Source of the DNA: Xiphydria camelus
Lineage: Eukaryota; Arthropoda; Insecta; Hymenoptera; Xiphydriidae
Length of the DNA: 64,000 nucleotides
NCBI GenBank assembly: GCA_963678675.1
Contig: OY783191.1
Span: forward strand, 22,215,299 to 22,279,298
Reading direction: 5' to 3'
The notes under the pieces are model-generated. The model saw nothing but the letters and a program-made list of their open reading frames with translations. It made no database searches and was not told the origin of the DNA. Numbering within the stretch: position 1 is the first letter of the stretch; every line of letters begins with the position of its first letter. Below are positions 43,331 through 54,953 of this stretch, one piece after another. Made by a program: the position numbers and the translations under genes.

Positions 43331-44044
43331 CTAATATGGGGGGGAGGGAGACAACTTTATTGAGGTGAGGAAGAGACATCATTGTCGTCGGCTTCCCAAA
43401 CAATAAGGGAAACTAGACGTTGTCTTCTGATCTACAAATTTTTCGGCTGCTCTCTACTCTGCTAGATGGCCCTAACCATATACCGACTAATCAATGAATA
43501 ATAATGCTCACGTTATTTTGATAATGATCGATTATTCTCACGTTTCAATTAAGGTAGTTCCTCCGCGACAACTTCAACCAAAAGTTACATACCATGTTCA
43601 TGTTTAAAATGTTGATAATTGGTTTAATTAGTAGTAAATAAAATAAAAAACTACGCAATATTGACTCTGTACTAATAGATAATACGATGGATATCATTTA
43701 TTGGCGTAAAATATAATCTATATTGCGTTTTTGATCTACCATTGCCAGTAAACTTCTTGCCGGGACTGTCCAGGCTTTGCCCCAATACACGAAATAGCTT
43801 GTATATACAGACGACGCACTCTTCTGTGTGCGTGGAGAACGACGATCGTAGTTCGCTGTCCCGTTCCCCTTCCACGCACTCGTTCGCTTGCAGGCCTTGC
43901 AGATATTGCGATCTGACATGGGGGAGGAGCTTACTTCGAAAAGTTCAATATGGCCGAAATCAGTATACTGCCAACATAGAGTGTATGGGAGTGTAGTTAT
44001 TATTTAATTATTATTTATTGTTTCGACACGCGCAGGGCTTCGCG
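43331..44044. other. Spacer without a gene
   Basis: Frames near 43,700-43,900 on both strands have no recognisable domain. Confidence 0.4.
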
Positions 44045-44280
44045 AACTCTTCCCAACTTTCACCAGACTCGCGGGAAGACATGGGCACCCTTTACCCTCC
44101 GCTATCGTCCATGGTTGACGTCCCATAAATTCAGCCTTCGAGACGCGCATACGCCTGTCCCTTGACCGCATCACGGGACGTCGACGTATCTGCGCGTTTC
44201 CCTGGAGTTTTTCTCACGTTTTTACTTTTCCACTTTCTCGAAACTTTCTTCTCGCATCGTGAATTGGAAAAAAAAAACCC
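44045..44280. repeat. Dispersed repeat, copy A (partner 46,743-46,980)
   Basis: TTCCCAACTTTCACCAGACT, CATAAATTCAGCCTT and the closing TTTTCAC/CTTTCTCG-AACTTTC-TCTC blocks are shared with copy B in the same orientation, with moderate identity. Confidence 0.75.
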
Positions 44281-44312
44281 CGCCTTTGTACCGAAGCGTA
44301 CTCCTTCCTTTC

Positions 44313-44627
44313 GAGCCGCTTGCGAGCTTAATATTAATATTAATAATAATGGCTTGTGTGTACATTAATCCAATGCTAGTCACTTGCTAAACCCACTAAA
44401 TGGTATACTAGGAATAAATAAAGGAACTTGATCACTGCGCGATACTCGATTTTCTCCATTGTCAACAGAAAACATCTCTTGTCAACTTTATAAAAGTGCC
44501 ATGAGCAAAGTACTGATCGGACTAGAGCCGCTTGCGAGCTTAATATTAATATTAATAATAATGGCTTGTGTACATTAATCCGATGCTAGTCACTCGCTAA
44601 ACCCACTAAACGGTATACTAGGAATAG
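44313..44627. repeat. Direct duplication, period about 212 bp
   Basis: GAGCCGCTTGCGAGCTTAAT starts at 44,313 and again at 44,525. Both copies continue through ATTAATATTAATAATAATGG to GGTATACTAGGAATA, about 100 bp each with few differences. Confidence 0.85.
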
Positions 44628-45896
44628 TTTTACTTCTCGCCACCAGACGGCGTATCGAGACATGTCAGATCCCAATATGCTATACGACCAAAATTGTGAG
44701 GGCGCTTCTCATTATTATATCTTGGAAACTAAGATGGTGAAAATCTGAGATGGTGAATCATTCTCATTTTTGTTAACATTATTCGTGATATCCTACTCTA
44801 CCTTATCCTCGTTTTTTATCAACTTCTTAATTTTAGTTTTGACGGTAGAATTAATGACGTACTGTTTTGCCCATCAGAACGTATTTGTTACGTGTAAATC
44901 AAGCCAACTTCAAGTGTAAATATCTCAGGTTTGGGGTGGTGAAACTTATTTAAATTACACAGATGTTTGGATAATGCATTAATTAACATAATATGGCAAA
45001 TTTCAACCATTTCTTAACTCAACGATCTTGTGGGGATACTACCTTAATAATACACGAACTTGCAGTCGCGTTAGTACTACCAAACAGTGTATATCGATAT
45101 TTTGTTGAAACGATCAACTCATACGAGTCGAGTCGTCTCTCTCCCTCTCCCTCTCCTCTCCCTCTCCCTCTCTCTCTCTCTTTCTCTGTTTCGCGAAACA
45201 TTTTCGCGCAGTGGCAACCCAGCTTTAGGTTTCGCGAGTGGGTGACGAGAGAGTTCGATCTTGGAAAGGTTCTCCGCGCGGCTACTCTGTTTTCAAAAGG
45301 CGAGAAGAGATGTCGGGATACGGCACCTCGAGCCACTCGAAACCCCTTCCCACCCCCTTCCGGCACGCGGCCGGTGTCACTTTTAAGCGGATTTGTCAAC
45401 ACTTTCGAGATTGAGTTAGTCCTGTTGCTTTGTCAATCGTGAATGCGTACAGTTGGTTTCCTCTTTCATTTTCTTCTTTGATTGTGACGATAACGGATGA
45501 ACATGTTTCCTTTCATGCAAATGCGTGGAAAATAAGATTGTTATATATATATTTATTGGGTTACGCTTACCCATCCTAATACCCGTATGAACTACGCCCA
45601 TTGGTATAAATACTTTCAATTGTTAACTGAACTAACAAATTAACTCGATCAAAACTGATAATAAGTAAACTTCTTAAAATGCATAAATCGTAATAAGCGC
45701 TTGAGAATCTTTTAAACAGAGTTCTACATGCAGACATTATAATGTATGTAGAGATACGCACCTATCCTTCGTACTCTATACGTACGGATCCGGTAGCTTC
45801 TTACGTACGTGCTCGAGTTGTACTTGCCCCCACTTCACTCTTCTTGCTTTCGGACACGCCGAGTACGGGGACCTCTTTAGAACGAGTAGCCCAGTA
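44628..45896. other. Region without a recognised gene
   Basis: Contains a CTCTCCCTCTCC tract at 45,135-45,185. Frames overlapping it are low-complexity translations. No gene is supported. Confidence 0.45.
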
Positions 45897-46742
45897 ACTT
45901 TAGAGTTTCACTTCTCAAAAATTCGGACCAAGTTGGATTTTTGCATACACCTTCATTGAAGCATTATAAATAACGTGTAAAAAATCCCCATTAATATCAT
46001 GTACGCTTCAAAAGTTATACGGGGGTCAAAGGTCAAAAAATTGGTTTTTCGTTATTATCTCGCTTGCGATTGGTTGGATGATAATTTTTGTGGTTACAAA
46101 TGTTGTAGATAAAAAATACTCTACAAAAAAGATTCTTTATATTTTCCACGTAGGAGTTACCGTTTCCACGTTATACGCCTCACAGAGTCAACGTGATGAA
46201 ATAGTGCTGCAATAGCAGATGAGTCATAAAACGTCAAAGTCAACAACCTCGAGGCGCAGTAGGGATCATCTGTCACGTATTATAAAACAAGTATTCCGTC
46301 GCACGATAGATGGAATTCTGAAGGTCGGCTCGTTCTTTTTAATAGCATCGATTATAAATTAATTTAACTTAACTTTCATTAGGTAATAATCAGGCCAAAC
46401 ATCCCCAAGAATAGCTACATGTCTGCTTATTACCTTATGAAAGTTAGGTCTAATTAATTTTAAACTACTACAGGCAACAGAAGTATTATCTTAAGAATCG
46501 GTTATAAATACCTCGCCGACCTGGAGTTAATCTCGCCATCGGCAAAGGAGTACAATTTGACGAACGTAGGTCGCGAATATCGTGGCCTCGCACTTGTCCC
46601 GGAAAGATTAATTACCTAACGGTGTTCGGAAAAGTCCGTCTTTTGCAGAACCTCATTAATCGATTCCGTTATAATTCGAACGTTAATTCAGCCTTGTAAG
46701 GAGAAATGACAAATTCAATAGATGACTAATCGGCTCCTCGAT

Positions 46743-46980
46743 CCTTTCCCAACTTTCACCAGACTCGCGGAAGAGCATGGGTACCCTTGCCTCAGTTATA
46801 CTGTCCAGGGTCGACCTATCATAAATTCAGCCTTTTTTTATGCACGCCCGCGTGTCCTTGAACCGCGCCACGGAACGTTGACACATCTGTGTCTCTCGGA
46901 AGACTTTCTGACACCTTTTTCCCTATTTTCACATTTTCTCGGAACTTTCCTCTCCTTTCGCGGAATGGAAAAAACCTCCC
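46743..46980. repeat. Dispersed repeat, copy B (partner 44,045-44,280)
   Basis: Same blocks as copy A. It lies between the left terminal repeat and the coding part of the 2.5 kb transposon, so it was either captured by, or inserted into, that element. Confidence 0.7.
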
Positions 46981-47139
46981 TTGCAAGCCGCGTCTCTTTA
47001 TCAGTCTCTTCGAAGTCGGCAACTCGTACACATCCTTTTTTTGAGCTCGAGTCTCCGTCGAAGTCTTGACCTGAGCGATTTCAATTTATAAGCGACGTCG
47101 GACGTTTTGTTTCGGGTGTAGTGTAGAACAATTATTCGA

Positions 47140-48093
47140 ATGGCGGGTGATTGCTTTATTTATGGTAAATCCCTTTCGGTCGGCGATACCGTGGTTGTTG
47201 AGCGTGGTTTAAAAACTGTAATAAATGCTAGTGTCGACAGAAATGATGGACACTTTGAATATTTAAATAATGTGAATTGTGTGACTATCCATATTGACTA
47301 TGTCGCAAAGAGTATACTCGAAAGAGTAGCATTGCGGCATTCAAAATACAGCAAGATAAAGCCAAGGCTAGTACATCACAGAGATCTCCACGGAAATTTC
47401 GTGTAAGTACTTTTGATTATAAGAAATTATGCTTTTTTTGCGGAGAAGAAGCTAATGAGTACATTTTGAGAAAAGAAAAAGGCAAGAGCTAAGGAGAAAT
47501 ATAAAGCAAGTAAGCACCATTTCAATGAAGGACTCAGTTATTAAAATGGCAGAAGATCGTGATGACAGTTACGGAAGAACTGTCAAAAATCGAATTCATT
47601 TTGAACATGATTTAGTTGCCGCTGAGGCTAGATATCACGGTGACTGTTTTGTATCATTTTCTAAAAAGAGAACGGGAGGTAAAGCAGGTCGTCCATTGGA
47701 CGAAAATGTCACATCAGCAGTGGAAGACATATTTTATTATATAGAAAATAATGAAGATTGCCAGTTTACGTTGACCGAGTTAAAAAAAGTTGTTGTCGGT
47801 TTAGTACCACATGACGCAACAATTATAGCGAAATTAATAGAACGTTATGGAAAAAATATTGTTGTTACAACGAAAAGTACCACAATGACCATAATTTGTT
47901 TCTGCGATACACAAACATTTTAAGTAGAGCATGGTATGAAAGTAACAAATCCACTCCGGTTGAAGAGCGCCTCCAAATTGTGGAAGCTGCCGCGGCAATT
48001 ATTAGGGAGGATATTCGTTCTGTAACCGTTAATACCGAGCACTATCCTCCTGCAAGCGAGCAAGCAAGCGAAAGCACTATTTCATCACGGTGA
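47140..48093 (+). pseudogene. Multi-copy insect transposon protein, N-terminal part, frameshifted
   Basis: I recognise this as the N-terminal third of an unnamed protein family that occurs in many copies in insect genomes. Its biochemical role is not known to me. Blocks in order: MAGDCFIYGKSL and VTIHID (47,140-47,297); after a shift, KEYTRKSSIAAF and YKKLCFFCGEEANEYI (to about 47,490), a CxxC-type possible zinc site; after another, NRIHFEHDLVAAEARYHGDC, GGKAGRPLDENVTSA and CQFTLTELKKVV (47,525-47,923); after a third, LSRAWYESNKST, IVEAAAAIIREDI and EHYPPASEQ (about 47,900-48,093). The GDC-IY pair probably once read CxxC. The frame runs directly into the right terminal repeat, so the C-terminal two thirds are deleted. 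It is a non-autonomous deletion derivative. Confidence 0.65.
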
Positions 48094-48407
48094 CTCTTTG
48101 TGCGGCGTATATTGTGGAAACGGTAACTCGTACGTGGAAAATGTACAAAACTTTTTTGTAGAGTATTTTTTTATCTACAACTTCCGTAACCACAAGAATT
48201 ATCGTCCGACTAATCGTAAGTGAGATAATAACGAAAAACCAATTTGTTGACCTTTGACCCCCGTATAACTTTTAAAGCGTACACGATATCGATGGGGATT
48301 TTTTACACGTCATTTATAATGCTTCAATGAAGGTGTATGCAAAAATCCGGCTTGGTCCGAATTTTTGAGAAGTAACCCCCTATTTTCCGCCTTAAGTTAC
48401 TGGGCTA

Positions 48408-48852
48408 GAGGGTCAAAGACTGGCCATATGCAGTATCGCGAACCGGTAATAAGCGAAGAACCAGGCTCATTTTGCATGACTGCCTATTGCATAGTACCTA
48501 CGTGTTCTCGGGTTCGTTCGGGTTACGGTAAAAGAGACCCATCTCTAGCTACCTATAAATCCGTATTTAAATTTTGCATCGTAATCCTGGTCCGACTGGC
48601 TACTATTGAAATTGTACTTCTTTCGTCTGAAATACCATAAATGTTTAAGAACGATTTATTTCTAGCAACTACTTATAAATAAAGAAAAAATCAATATTTA
48701 CAAGATTTATTTTATATTTCTCACACCTATGTAAAATATTGTTTTGTTATACCATTCTTATAAACGCACAACTTGGATTCAGAAGCTAAGGAAACATATG
48801 TAGGTATTTAATTTCTAAATAAATCAAAACTAAATGTACCTAAAATATATAC
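48408..48852. other. Spacer without a gene
   Basis: Nothing recognised. Confidence 0.45.
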
Positions 48853-49182
48853 AGGGTGTTCAAAAAGTCCCGGTACGGCTGATTATCTCACCGGGAAATC
48901 ATTTTAGAGAAAAATGTTAATACAAAACTTTTAGGACGTTTCCCTGGCAACCCAATGATCATATTGGATTTGACCTTGACCATAACCTTCAAGGCCATAT
49001 TAAGGTCAAATTGATTTTTTTAAATGCGAACCCCTATTTTTGATACCGGAAATGAGAAGAGCGGGAAATTTCACGTTCAAATATGTCCTTGACCATTTCT
49101 TTCATGTCACCTTTATGGTCAGCGGAGCACAGTGGGAAATTTCCTTGAATTAGGAGGGCAAAGTTCTTCATGGCTTATTCAA
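48853..49182. repeat. Repeat with CAGGGTGTTCAAAAAGTCCC end
   Basis: TA followed by CAGGGTGTTCAAAAAGTCCC is a typical left end of insect repeats of the Tc1/mariner class. ACCTTGACCATAACCTTCAA-type sequence follows. The right end was not found. Confidence 0.45.
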
Positions 49183-49472
49183 CTTAAACCAAATTCGGTA
49201 TAAGGGGTTTTTTGGGTCGCTGATCACGAATCTGAAGTCAGATTTCAAAAATTCAAGATGGCGGATCCAATATGGCGGACGAGATTTTCGAAAATTGACA
49301 GATTCGTGCCAAATTTGGTATAAGTGCGTTTTTTGGGTCGCTGATCACGAATCTGAAGTCAGATTTCAAGAATTCAAAATTTTCCAAATTTGGCGTGAAT
49401 CCATCGATTGTAGAAAATCTCGTCCGCCATATTGGATCCGCCATATTGGATCCGCCATCTTCAATGTTTGAA
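49183..49472. repeat. Module array of the GGCGGATCCAATATGGCGGA type
   Basis: The same blocks as in 36,202-37,090 are present (CGCTGATCACGAATCTGAAG, GGCGGATCCAATATGGCGGA, CCAAATTTGG), first forward and then inverted, ending in a duplicated CCGCCATATTGGATCCGCCA. Confidence 0.8.
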
Positions 49473-49483
49473 CTCTGTATAAT

Positions 49484-49578
49484 TTATGATTCAAAGTATT
49501 GTCCATCGCTGGCCGCTACTTTTTCCCATCTTTCGGGCAGCGTACGAATCCCGCATTGAAAAAACTTTCCATCTTTTG
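49484..49578 (-). pseudogene. Mariner transposase C-terminal fragment
   Basis: The minus strand reads ASKDGKFFQCGIRTLPERWE and then KVAASDGQYFES before a TAA at 49,486-49,484. LPERWEK-V-SDGQYFE is the C-terminal signature of mariner transposases. Only this last part of about 30 residues is readable. It abuts the module array and is not linked to the 15 kb mariner. Confidence 0.75.
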
Positions 49579-50680
49579 AAGCGAACGGCAGAAGGAAAAC
49601 GGCGGAAGCAAAGTTGTACACCGAATACTTTTTTGAAAATTACATGTTTATCTACAAAAAAGACTTACATCGATATAGGCAAAAAATTCATAAAAAATGA
49701 GATAATAGTGATTGAAGTTTCTTTCCTGACGAGTAAGTTTAGCCTCACATGGTATACATTTATACAAACTAACTTAACTTCATTCATGAAGATTTAAAGC
49801 CACTGTTTTTGAAGTAGAATACAGCACGAATCTCAGCGCAATTATTAGTTTTATGTACTTTCAAACCAGCAATTCTAATTGCGTACATATACCATCTTCT
49901 TATATTCGGTCTGGTTTACCATATCATAAGAAATTCTCTTTCAACGGGGCTACTTAGCTTTGCAATGCGACGATTACTTTAAAGAATTGGATACCTTGAG
50001 TCCGTACTAAAACACCCGAAAGGACGAGCAAAGCTTTTGCGGGCGACTGTACCGATCTCAATGCAAGTCTCTCGCGGCTTATACGGACATGTACATAGAT
50101 AGGGTGCATCGAAAGTCGCGCACGCGGGGTCGTTTATACTGTGAGAAGAGGCGCGAGTGGCTGCGTTTGTCAATAGAGCCGTGTGTTCGATGATAAATCG
50201 CCCGTCTTTTCAGAAGCGTCGAAGGATAAAGAAAGGAGCGAGCGTAGAGAAGCATCATTTTTCAAAATGCGAGAGACTCGTAAACGTGGAATTCCTTTGC
50301 ACGGAAGGAAGGAGAAAGAAGTGAGGAGGGGGAGGATGAAAGTGAACGAGGGACGTGCGTGTGTGGCTTATGAGAAGTCGCCGAGTGGAGCTCGAAGGAG
50401 TTACGACTACGCTGGTGTGCGCTTCCATTAGCGCTCGTGGGATATGTACACGTATTTCTGTGTAGGTGTAACGCGAGTTCGAAGTTGCGCAATTCTAATG
50501 GTCGGGAAGACTAATTAAAATAGGCGAGGGTTTGCGCGGCGGCACTTGCCCGATTCGTCTGCCTTGTGGTGGCTTAGCACCAGGAGGTGATGTTTTTTCT
50601 CAGAAGTGGTCGAACACGATTCCGGTCACTATATAAGACCGCGGCTGCTCGACACTCACGGCGGACAGCAGAGCGTCTAA
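49579..50680. other. Region without a recognised gene
   Basis: A GC-richer stretch at 50,000-50,680 has overlapping frames without domains. No gene is supported. Confidence 0.4.
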
Positions 50681-51029
50681 GGCCCGCCGCATATTGAGCC
50701 CAGCCCACGCACGGCACACGTACAGCGCACACCCAACCCATCTCGTCCACGTCCACGTTTTTATTCCCTTACCACATATTGAACCCAGTACTGGCCCACA
50801 CTAGCAGCTCGCAGCATGGCATCCCTCTTAAAACAAGCTCACGCTGCCCACGATCCAGGAAATCTGTGCGGTGAATACAAACCTCTCCACGCGTGGCTGG
50901 CGACAGCCTGGGCTAGCTCTGAGCTGGGTCCAATATGCGCCACTCCATTTGAAATCATGTCTTACAAAGTAACCCACGCGTGTGCTGTACGTGTGCCGTG
51001 CGTGGGCTGGGCTCAATATGCGGCGGGCC
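50681..51029. mobile_element. Harbinger-type MITE with GGCCCGCCGCATATTGAGCC ends
   Basis: GGCCCGCCGCATATTGAGCC at 50,681 is matched by GGCTCAATATGCGGCGGGCC ending at 51,029. TAA is on both sides (50,678-50,680 and 51,030-51,032). The arms continue through CCACGCACGGCACACGTACAGC. It is 349 bp. The frames on both strands inside it are by-products. Confidence 0.9.
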
Positions 51030-51032
51030 TAA

Positions 51033-51661
51033 GGCAAGAGTCGGCGTAGCCTTAATGACATATCTAAAGTCAGGCCGAAACCCACTAAAGCCACTAAACC
51101 AGGATGAAACCCACCGCCGATGACAAGACGACCAAACTTTTCGCTAAAGCCTTTTCATCACGATTCTAGAGTTGTATCGAGAACGGATGGCTAGAAGCTG
51201 GATAATGTCTGGCATAGCCGTAAATTGTGTGTGAGAGGGAAAGTTATGTTGGAATATAGACGAGTATGTTAATTAGTTCAGTATTTTCCGCCGGGTATTC
51301 GAAATTATAGTTCTTAATGTACGAAGAGGTAAGTACATTTCTACAATAATGAGCGGTAAGAAGCATACATAGAATATACCTATGTCATACGTAGAATATC
51401 GTTCTACAATCAACTTTCTCGTAATTATATACTATATAATATATTTTTTGCCAGAACATATAAGAAATACAAATTTTATTGAACACACTTTTACGTTTAT
51501 GACAGAGCGATATGTTCTGTTATGCCGTTGCCAAGTAACTGAAACCAAATGAAGATAGATACAGCTTCTCTCTTGCCCACAATGAACTTTCCAGTTGTAT
51601 AGCGAGAAGCCTTATAGGTTCAATATAGGTGGTATATAATATAATAAACAAAATTCGTAGG
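51033..51661. other. Spacer without a gene
   Basis: Nothing recognised. Confidence 0.45.
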
Positions 51662-51900
51662 ATGTAAGGTAGCGGCGGTATATATGGCCCGGCTTTTGAT
51701 ATGGCCCATCGACTATAAATTGTACAAAATTGTACATTTACCGATACATTCTACTTTTCTCAGTAACTGCAGTTTCCTTGAACACTTCTTAGCTCTTCTT
51801 AGCGCCATCTATTAAAAGTAAAATGTGACGGTAAATGTACCATTTATAAACGATGGGCCATATCACAAGTCGGGCCATATATACCGCTGCTACCTTACAT
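51662..51900. mobile_element. MITE with ATGTAAGGTAGCGGCGGTAT ends
   Basis: ATGTAAGGTAGCGGCGGTAT and its inverted copy ATACCGCTGCTACCTTACAT bound a 239 bp element. The arms of about 90 bp include GATATGGCCCATCG and its partner. Confidence 0.85.
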
Positions 51901-52016
51901 CTAGCGGCAATGATTCTGATTGACCCGCTTTGGGTGACGATACTTGAATTGAGTCAACCGTAGTTGAACGGTATAAGCGGATCTTTTTGTTCCTATCTAA
52001 TAAAATCCAGCACGAT

Positions 52017-52127
52017 ATAATCGAAAGTCGTCGTTACCTATCACTATTGGTTAGTTGATAATCGATATCGATAATCGAAAGTCGTGGTCACCTATCCCCA
52101 TTGGTTAGTTGATAATCGATATCGATA
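52017..52127. repeat. Two-unit tandem repeat, about 55 bp
   Basis: ATAATCGAAAGTCGT-GT-ACCTATC, ATTGGTTAGTTGATAATCGA and TATCGAT occur twice in a row. Confidence 0.8.
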
Positions 52128-52329
52128 TAGTATTCGATAGTTAAAGCGGGGAAATTCAATTTGATAAAATTAGTGTTGAAGTAAATGTAGGTAAATATCG
52201 TTATGAAATACGTTTTAGGCGCGCGCTTGCGCGTGCAAATGGTCTAGTTTGCCATGAAACACCAATGAAATCAATGCTAAAAGGTCTAAAACAGGAAGAG
52301 CCTAATTCTGCTCAGGTATAGTACATTCA

Positions 52330-52506
52330 CCAATGATATGACTTCCTACGATCGCATCACCCATTTCTTGGCACTTACCATAGTAGCGTCACTCATTCGT
52401 CGATATCGAATGTCATAATTTATTCAAAGTGTTAATCTGACAAAAGTTGAGAGCAAAGTGGATTCCCAGGAACGAATGACGCAAAAGAGATTGTAGGAAG
52501 TCATAC
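52330..52506. repeat. Small hairpin element
   Basis: CACCAATGATATGACTTCCTA pairs imperfectly with TAGGAAGTCATACCATTGGT. AATGACGC/GCGTCACTCATTCGT-type inner pairing is also visible. Confidence 0.65.
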
Positions 52507-52518
52507 CATTGGTCAGTG

Positions 52519-53408
52519 CATAGCCCTCTTATACTTTAACCAGAGATATTGATATTTTCCAATTATATTAGGCGTACACGGATTACTGTATAGTCATAAT
52601 TTTGTCTAGTAAATCAATTATTATCAAAATAGCCAAAGTATAATTATTAGAGAAACATGTTATAATCATGCAGCTCAGTCAAGATCGTTCTGTCGATAAA
52701 ATTGATTCTTATGAAACTAGTCCAATAAAATATAATGAGTTCACAATTTCGTACGCATTTGTGCTTATAAAAATGAGAAAAGTACACCGAGATCGTGACC
52801 ATCATTTTGAGTGAACAACGCAGGATATTGACAAGCCGAGATCGTAAAAGTCGCACGTGGAGGCCACGAGTGACGGAGGGGCGATTTTCAGTGATCCCTT
52901 CTGCTATTGTCATTCGTGACGTGCGTGTGGGTCCTCCGGTGTGACAACGAAATAGATCATCAACCCCAGCTGGTAACCCCTGTTTTGTTGGCACATTTTT
53001 GCTGGTGTTACGCATACGTGTACGAGTACTTATACGGACGTAAAGGCAGTGGATGGGTATCGTTTATTACCACGATTACAAAAACGTGTTTTCGTAGGCG
53101 CGCCACATCGTTGGGGCAGTTGGTGATTTCCATGACGCCACTTCCATTGAACGATCGACGATTCACGGTAATATTTTTTCATTATCGTTGGAATCGATAA
53201 TGTCGCGAGTGTGAAAACAAAAATTCTGCCATCATACACGTGTGCGATGAACTGTTTGTGAAAATATTATACTGATTTCACTCAAAAAAAAATTCAACTA
53301 TAAGCGACGTTAAGCTTCGTGAAATACGTCGCGTTTTTAATGCATTATTGACAAAAAAAAGGGGGAAAAGGAAAGGTGCTTCTTTTATCGAACATCATAA
53401 CGTTATGC
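52519..53408. other. Region without a recognised gene
   Basis: Frames on both strands near 52,650-53,240 have no recognisable domain. Confidence 0.4.
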
Positions 53409-53900
53409 TAAGGCCGGTATTCATATATATAGTCGATACTTATATCCTTACTTGTGAGTCTGATTTGATGAAGCACGACTTATTCATTTAGCCTCTTAAG
53501 GGCCTGTGTTCCTATTTACGAACGTTCTCGTTTTGCCTTAAAAACTGCTTTCCAAAGTAATTACTTGAAATTTATTCATCAATGCACCATTGTTCCTAGC
53601 CAGGAACATGCCTAAATTGCACAAATGTTAATTAATTATTTAATTAACTATTAATTAATTAATTAACTATTTCAAGTACAACTTTTTTTTCAATTTTTTG
53701 TTTCCTTTGCTTTTTATCTTTTTTTCTTCATTTTTTTTTTCAATTGCGTTCTAAATGAGGACCTTAAGAGGTTAAGTCTTACTTATTGTCGCCAAATAGG
53801 TCGAACTCCATGAAGTAGTTGCTCCATGAGTCTTGCTTATTCACTTCCGAAGTCTGACTTCGCCAAGACCGTGCTCAAGTCCATACTTATTCAATGATCG
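53409..53900. repeat. MITE-like remnant with AAGTCTGACTTCG motifs
   Basis: GGCCGGTATTCATATATATAGTCGATACTTA at the left, with TGACTTCGCCAAGACCG and CATACTTATTCAATGATCGG on the right, resembles the sequence at 57,880-58,160 (GTCAGACTTCGTGAAGTCG, ACTTATTC). It is AT-rich in the middle. Confidence 0.45.
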
Positions 53901-54000
53901 GGTATATTCGGAAAATTTCCAATAAATCGACCAATCAGTACGCAGGATTTCTAGTAACTCTATTCTGGGTATGTTTGGTGATGTAACGTACCTACATATC

Positions 54001-54147
54001 GGGTGCGTCACGCAATACACGCCAGCGTAGCGGGTTGCATATCGGTTGACGCATCCGATCCGCTGCAGGGGCAGGCGCCTGTGTACGGCGCCAGGCGGAT
54101 AACCGATATGCAACCCGCTACGCTGGCGTGTATTGCGTGACGCACCC
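54001..54147. mobile_element. Near-perfect hairpin MITE, GGGTGCGTCACGC ends
   Basis: GGGTGCGTCACGCAATACAC at 54,001 is matched exactly by the inverted end at 54,128-54,147. The arms are at least 50 bp with almost no mismatch. Such preservation suggests a young insertion. Confidence 0.85.
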
Positions 54148-54709
54148 TGTATATGCGGGTAGTTCGTGAATCGAGCAGACAGCGGTCGATTCAAGCAGTC
54201 GATACACAGGGAAAAAGAATTAGATCTATTATAAATTACTCGTGGGATCGCAAGTAATTATGATATTTATTTATATCAATGAAATTTTGTAATTCATCAA
54301 TGAAATATCTTTCTTACAGTCGTGTGGGATAGTATGTGATTACGAGAAGTAAATATTTATTATAATTAACCCATACAACACAGAACGTTGCGGAAACGTT
54401 GCCCTAATGTCGCAATATCTTAGATTGTTTTGCAATGATTCAGCTATATTTTACATACAGTGACTTTTCAACATTGATCGGGAATGTTTTGACGTCTTAA
54501 AAAAATTGAACAAATTAATGTAATCTTATATATAAATATTGTCGCAATATTACCGAGACCTTAAACCTAAATTATATAGTAAAATTGATTAAAAACTGAA
54601 TGTAATATATATATTATTAATAGAAGGTAAAAATGATTGAATCCTATCAATTTCAAAAATTGTAAGCTAATGTTATTAAAAGAAATGCGAGTAAAGAAAA
54701 TTATATGTA
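54148..54709. other. AT-rich spacer
   Basis: Nothing recognised up to the TA that flanks the pogo-type element. Confidence 0.5.
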
Positions 54710-54953
54710 GGGGAAGGTTACCTAAAATGGGATACTTAAGGTTTGGACCTGGTTTAAAAAAAAAAAACAAAATTACGGACAACCCTCTTGATGGATATAC
54801 CAAACATAATTTTTATTCAAAAAATAAACATAATATATGAAACGTATTAAACATAGGAAAAAATAATGTTTTTCATACGCGAGATTAATTTCCCATTTTA
54901 AGAACATATATATCAAATGGGATCAGTAGTGTTTCTAAAATGGGATTATACAT

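Larger units (their letters stand above)
45897..48407. mobile_element. 2.5 kb DNA transposon with about 310 bp terminal repeats
   Basis: The left arm (45,897-46,209) starts TAGCCCAGTAACTTTAGAGT. The right arm (48,072-48,407) ends CCTTAAGTTACTGGGCTA. They match over the whole length, including AAAAATTCGGACCAAG, CCCGTATAAC and GGAGTTACCGTTTCCAC-type blocks. GAG flanks both sides (45,894-45,896 and 48,408-48,410), or TA if the outer TA is counted as the duplication. The interior holds dispersed repeat copy B and a broken protein gene. Confidence 0.8.

Noticed and set aside
44313..44627. Short LTR pair of a retrotransposon
   Set aside because: The repeats are only about 100 bp, about 110 bp apart, with no primer site or coding sequence. 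A plain duplication explains them.
44993..45442. 149-residue plus-strand and 127-residue minus-strand frames
   Set aside because: They overlap each other across a CTCTCC tract and have no domain.
50816..51049. 77-residue plus-strand frame and its minus-strand partner
   Set aside because: Both lie inside the TAA-flanked MITE; the inverted ends create similar frames on both strands.
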